Origin: an uncultured Clostridia bacterium
GTDB taxonomy: Bacteria > Bacillota > Clostridia > Christensenellales > Borkfalkiaceae
Assembly: GCA_944362555.1 (NCBI GenBank)
Contig: CALVTL010000015.1
Coordinates: 1-43,547, forward strand
Direction: 5' to 3'
DNA: 43,547 nt
Made by a program: the position numbers and the translations under genes. The notes under the pieces are model-generated. The model saw only the letters and a program-made list of their open reading frames with translations. It was not told the DNA's origin and ran no database searches. Positions within the stretch are counted from its first letter, which is position 1; every line of letters begins with the position of its first letter. Shown one piece after another: positions 40,541-43,547 of this stretch.

Positions 40541-41245
40541 TCAGGCCCCCTCTTTGCCCGTCCGACGGTTGAGCCGTTTGATGAGGGCGATATACCCCGT
40601 CGCCAAGCCCGAGAGAAAGAGGATGAGCAGAACGATCCACCAGACGCAGCCCATGAAATAGGGCATCTCCGAGCTGAACCCGAACGCGCCCGCGGGCGAA
40701 TCCCAGTTGAGGAAGAAGTAAGGATAATTGTTTCCGCCGCCGAAGTCCCATCCCAGCGCATAGCCGATGCCCGCGAAGATGAGATAGTAAACGGGCGGGA
40801 TGAGCGCATAGGCAAAGTGCCCGAAGCGGATGTCCTGCGGGCGGCAGAGAAAGAGGTCGACGATCGCAGCGAGCGGCACGACGACGTGGGTGAGCACGTT
40901 CGCCGCCGAACGGAAGCTCCCGGGCATGGTCGGCGCGAGCACGCAGCAAAAGACGATGCCCGTCAGGGTGATCGAGACGGTGAACACGAACTTGACAAGA
41001 TGCAGCGCGCGGGGGATGGCAAACGACGGCTTAAAGAGCGCCGCCGTGTTCAGCGCGAAAAAGAGGGCGCACACCGCGCCGATCCACAGATTGGACTGCA
41101 CGGTGAAGTACAAAAACGCCGTGCCGCCCGCCATAAATCCGCCGCCCATCTGCGACGTGAGCGTGATCCCCACGACCATGCACACCGCGGTGAGCAGCTC
41201 CAGAACAAGCGATGCCGCCTTGGGAATGGTGATAGTTTTCCTCAT
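40541..41245 (-). CDS. Pr6Pr-like membrane protein
   Basis: A 234-residue protein with six to seven membrane segments. The block FLYFTVQSNLWIGAVCALFF and HVVVPLAAIVDLFLCRPQD, then PPVYYLIFAGIGY and YPYFFLNWDS, match the Pr6Pr family (related to the FAR-17a/AIG1 fold), whose role is unknown. It shares a transcript with the GNAT gene, 29 bases downstream. A promoter of good fit is at 41288-41316. Confidence 0.7.
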   Translation of the reverse strand: MRKTITIPKAASLVLELLTAVCMVVGITLTSQMGGGFMAGGTAFLYFTVQSNLWIGAVCALFFALNTAALFKPSFAIPRALHLVKFVFTVSITLTGIVFCCVLAPTMPGSFRSAANVLTHVVVPLAAIVDLFLCRPQDIRFGHFAYALIPPVYYLIFAGIGYALGWDFGGGNNYPYFFLNWDSPAGAFGFSSEMPYFMGCVWWIVLLILFLSGLATGYIALIKRLNRRTGKEGA

Positions 41246-41287
41246 ATCGAGCGCCGTGCCCCTTTTGTTTTGAATTTGAACGATATC

Positions 41288-41316
41288 ATTATATCAAAAA
41301 ATTCCGCCGCCTGCAA
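41288..41316 (-). promoter_or_regulatory. Promoter of the Pr6Pr/GNAT genes
   Basis: Minus-strand TTGCAG (41316-41311), 17 bases, TATAAT (41293-41288). Confidence 0.75.
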
Positions 41317-41355
41317 GGCGTTCCGCGCCCAATGCGCGCATTTTCTTCCGCCGTA

Positions 41356-41384
41356 AGAGAAAAGCGGCGGGAAATGCCCGCCGC
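41356..41384 (-). terminator. Terminator of the zinc-ribbon membrane protein
   Basis: An 8-bp stem (41364-41371 with 41377-41384) followed on the minus strand by TTTTCTCT, 25 bases after the stop. Confidence 0.75.
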
Positions 41385-41408
41385 CTGCATTATGCGATGG
41401 ATATTCTC

Positions 41409-42740
41409 TTATTCCCCGGCGGCATTTTCTTTGACCGTCCAGACAACGGAAACGGCAAAGAGAAGTACGCCGAACACGATGACGAGAGCGGGCGCCGCGG
41501 CCTCAACGAGGAGGTTCTCGTTGTCCATCCAATTTAGGTAGGAGGAAGTGAGGGTGAGCATGAGCACGCCCGCGACGACGGCGCACAGCGCCGCTGCCAT
41601 CATAAGACGGCGGGCGCGTTTGCCCGCGTCGGACCCCGCCGAGGCGAGCACCTGCGAAACGCCCGCCGTGCACAACACGCCGAACAGGACGGCGGCGATG
41701 AGCAGAACGGCAGCCTGGAACACACAGCCGTTGTACATGGCGGCAAATGCCGACCAATCCGACTGCGAAACGGACGCCGACGCCGTCATGAGCTGTGTGA
41801 AGAAGGTGTAGATGCCGTACTTTGTGGAGACCTCCGTGCTGCTGTCGAGGCGGTACCCCACCGCGCCGCCGCAGAGGAGCGCGATGACGGTGACGGCGCA
41901 CGCCGTGCACAGCACGCCCGCCGTGAGGCGGAAGGCAAAGCGGCGCTTATCGCTGCCCGTTCCCCACATGACGGCGGAGAGCCCCACCGCCGCGAGCAGG
42001 AACACCGCGCCCAGCACGATGCCCGCAATGGTCGCCCCGTTCATGACGAGTCCCGTCGAAACGCCCGCCGTCGTCACGTTCTGCGCGATGCAGAGGAAGA
42101 AGAGCATGGCGGCGCACAAAAAGGCGAAATAGGTCGCGGCGGCGGGCGCGAGCACGCCCTTGTCCGTTCTGCCCGTTAACACGTTGCAGATGCGCACCAC
42201 CGACCAGACGGCGCACGCCACGACGCTCACGAGTCCGACGACGCTGCACACCGTTCCGAACGCCGTGCCCGTCGTGCCGACCTGCAGCATGAAGTCGTCG
42301 CCGCTTTCGGGAAGAAGATCATACGCCGTGCCGAAGAAGTAGAAGATGTTATACATGACGGCAGCTCCCGCCGAAACGCCGCCCGTGCTCACCCCGAACG
42401 CAGCGCCGATGAGAAAGACGAACACGACACTCACAAGGATGGTGAGGATGGTACACGCGAGCGCGATGTTGGTCATAATCTTCTCCCGCCGCGCGGTACG
42501 CTCCGCACTGTCCGCCCTCGGCGTGCGTTCCCTGCGGGCGGCATAGCCGCCTGCCACGGGCAGCGCCGCACCGTCATACGCCATATTGCGGTTGAAGCCG
42601 CAGTGGATGCAGAAGTCCCCATCCTGCGGCGTCGTCTTGCCGCAGTAGGCGCACACGGACATCCCGTCCAGCCGCCGCCCGCAGTTCTTGCAGTAGACGG
42701 CGTTTTCGGGATTTTCCGTACCACAATGGTAACAAGTCAT
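41409..42740 (-). CDS. Double zinc-ribbon multi-pass membrane protein
   Basis: A 443-residue protein. Two N-terminal zinc ribbons (Cys 3, 6, 17, 20 and Cys 30, 33, 44, 47; MTCYHCGTENPENAVYCKNCG) are followed by a polar stretch and about ten hydrophobic segments with small-residue-rich loops. The membrane part has no transport signature that I recognise. Such zinc-ribbon membrane proteins occur in many Clostridia without assigned function. AAGGAG precedes the ATG; a TTGACA-16-TACAAT promoter is at 42768-42795. Confidence 0.75.
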   Translation of the reverse strand: MTCYHCGTENPENAVYCKNCGRRLDGMSVCAYCGKTTPQDGDFCIHCGFNRNMAYDGAALPVAGGYAARRERTPRADSAERTARREKIMTNIALACTILTILVSVVFVFLIGAAFGVSTGGVSAGAAVMYNIFYFFGTAYDLLPESGDDFMLQVGTTGTAFGTVCSVVGLVSVVACAVWSVVRICNVLTGRTDKGVLAPAAATYFAFLCAAMLFFLCIAQNVTTAGVSTGLVMNGATIAGIVLGAVFLLAAVGLSAVMWGTGSDKRRFAFRLTAGVLCTACAVTVIALLCGGAVGYRLDSSTEVSTKYGIYTFFTQLMTASASVSQSDWSAFAAMYNGCVFQAAVLLIAAVLFGVLCTAGVSQVLASAGSDAGKRARRLMMAAALCAVVAGVLMLTLTSSYLNWMDNENLLVEAAAPALVIVFGVLLFAVSVVWTVKENAAGE

Positions 42741-42767
42741 ATTCCATCTCCTTACAAGATTTTCTTT

Positions 42768-42795
42768 ATTGTATCACGCCGGATTTTTCTGTCAA
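42768..42795 (-). promoter_or_regulatory. Promoter of the double zinc-ribbon gene
   Basis: Minus-strand TTGACA (42795-42790), 16 bases, TACAAT (42773-42768). Confidence 0.75.
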
Positions 42796-42815
42796 CCGAC
42801 GGATGGCAAAAGCCG

Positions 42816-43043
42816 TCAGTGCGCAGAAAGATCCATCGCCCTGATCAAAGAATAGCTGTTGTCGCTCTCCGAGTGATGAACGCAGAAGGCGGGTTTGTGC
42901 TCGTTGAGGAATTTTCCGATCTCGCGCAGATAGCGGTAGAAGGTGCGCTCCGAGATGAAGTGCGCCCTGCAAAATTCTTGCCGCGTGAAAGACTTGCCGA
43001 TGCAAAGTTCATCGTACATCAAGAGAATGAGGTCTGTTTTCAT
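42816..43043 (-). CDS. Small HTH protein
   Basis: A 75-residue protein with one helix-turn-helix: FTRQEFCRAHFISERTFYRYLREIGKFLNEH (about 19-49) is like the HTH of DeoR/HTH_11 or PadR-type regulators. It lacks a sensing domain and may be a remnant or a stand-alone regulator. GGAG lies upstream at 9-10 bases. A longer in-frame extension runs into the hairpin region and is not credible. Confidence 0.65.
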   Translation of the reverse strand: MKTDLILLMYDELCIGKSFTRQEFCRAHFISERTFYRYLREIGKFLNEHKPAFCVHHSESDNSYSLIRAMDLSAH

Positions 43044-43165
43044 GGCGTCTGCTCTCCTTTTGGTGCAGACGGCGCCGTCCTGTATGGGAGGATCTCCTCC
43101 CGTTGCAACACCTGTATTGTAGCACATTTTTGGGAAAAACGGGTAAGCCCGTTTCGCGGAAACGC

Positions 43166-43205
43166 CCGCGATTTCGGCTGAATTTGCCGCGATTTCGGCT
43201 GAACG
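43166..43205. repeat. Two-copy direct repeat in the right-hand hairpin region
   Basis: GCGATTTCGGCTGAA occurs twice about 21 bases apart, next to hairpins ACGGG-TAAG-CCCGT and CGTTTC-GCG-GAAACG. From 43044 to 43260 I see no gene. Confidence 0.6.
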
Positions 43206-43262
43206 TCCCTTTTGAGGGGCTTCCGCACCCCCCGCGCGCCCCGTTCGGAACGCGGATCGGAA

Positions 43263-43310
43263 GAAAAAAGGCAAGCCGCGGGGCGGGCATCGAAGCGCCC
43301 GCCCCGCGGC
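43263..43310 (-). terminator. Right-edge terminator 2
   Basis: A perfect 14-bp stem (43275-43288 with 43297-43310) with A-rich plus-strand sequence on its left, giving a T-rich tail on the minus strand. Confidence 0.75.
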
Positions 43311-43312
43311 AG

Positions 43313-43353
43313 AAAAAAATGCGGCGCGCCGCCCTGTTCGGGCGGCGCGCCGC
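43313..43353 (-). terminator. Right-edge terminator 1
   Basis: A perfect 14-bp stem of GC only (43321-43334 with 43340-43353), then seven T on the minus strand. In tandem with terminator 2 it would stop a minus-strand transcript coming from beyond the window. Confidence 0.85.
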
Positions 43354-43382
43354 GTAAAATACCAAATGTTGTTCCCCCGTTA

Positions 43383-43547
43383 TACTGTAAGGGAACAATA
43401 CGAACACGCTTTTTGCGGCATCTTTTGCGCGCCTTGCCGTTCATCGTCTTTGCAATACTCGGGTATTGCCGCATCCTCTTCGCGGCAAATCATCCCAAAA
43501 TCTTGCCGCAAAAAGTGCAAAGCAATCAAAAGCTGTATATTTTGCGG
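43383..43547. mobile_element. MITE-like element, copy 2 (cut by the window end)
   Basis: 165 bases identical to 12671-12835 apart from six substitutions, same orientation, same TACTGTAAGGG end preceded by TA. The rest lies beyond the window. Ending inside a repeat fits an assembly break. Confidence 0.85.

Noticed and set aside
43044-43274. Upstream extension of the small HTH protein
   Set aside because: Runs into hairpins and direct repeats, no ribosome site, no HTH similarity before the ATG at 43043.
1-43547. tRNA or rRNA genes
   Set aside because: I saw no cloverleaf with CCA-type end and no rRNA core motif in any gene-free stretch.

Overview
The window is a GC-rich bacterial chromosome segment that reads like an anaerobic member of the Clostridia (Bacillota). 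The signs are the gene order rpsB-tsf / pyrH-frr-uppS-cdsA-dxr, a flavodiiron protein with rubredoxin, a ferredoxin-fused aldo/keto reductase, a BmpA-type nucleoside ABC importer and strong Shine-Dalgarno sites throughout. An uncultivated gut-type lineage is plausible, but the species cannot be named from the sequence. Both edges look like contig edges. Bases 1-19 are a perfect inverted copy of 52-70 and spoil the start of dxr, and the right edge lies inside a repeat that also occurs at 12671.

Layout. 1-6650: translation and envelope genes (dxr start, cdsA, uppS, frr, pyrH, tsf, rpsB, all minus strand), split between tsf and pyrH by an opposing two-gene GIY-YIG cassette. 6650-9525: an XRE regulator divergent from a zinc-ribbon/PH-like membrane protein and an MBG-domain lipoprotein, with paired operators inside both promoter spacers. 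9615-12573: lon and ysxC. 12671-13065: a 395-bp MITE-like element with 26-bp terminal inverted repeats. 13137-16535: rubredoxin and flavodiiron protein, a TetR regulator with a perfect 76-bp tandem duplication over its 5' end, and an NAD-dependent epimerase-like gene. 16595-19169: AKR, ECF S-component, DUF1893 and MIF-like tautomerase. 19270-19650: a gene-free run of eight consecutive stem-loops. 19662-25620: purine salvage and uptake (xpt, BMP lipoprotein, ATPase, two permeases).

26078-37740 is the most unusual region. Nine same-strand genes lie between one good promoter and one terminator: a SLOG-domain membrane protein with a SLATT-like tail, a tandem AAA protein with one degenerate and one intact ATPase, two YbjN-like paralogs, a HEIGH metallopeptidase-like protein, a VWA protein, a Ser/Thr kinase, a PP2C phosphatase and a zinc-ribbon/amidotransferase-like protein. 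Kinase, phosphatase and VWA together recall the TerY-P phospho-signalling triad. Joined to a SLOG sensor, an AAA remodeller and a protease, this looks like a stress or conflict-response system whose exact make-up I do not recognise.

37830-43043 holds a second TetR gene divergent from two unknown membrane proteins through interlocked promoters, then a GNAT acetyltransferase, a Pr6Pr-like membrane protein, a double zinc-ribbon membrane protein and a small HTH protein. 43044-43547 has no gene: strong hairpins, tandem terminators and the second MITE copy. I saw no tRNA, rRNA, CRISPR array or intact transposase.
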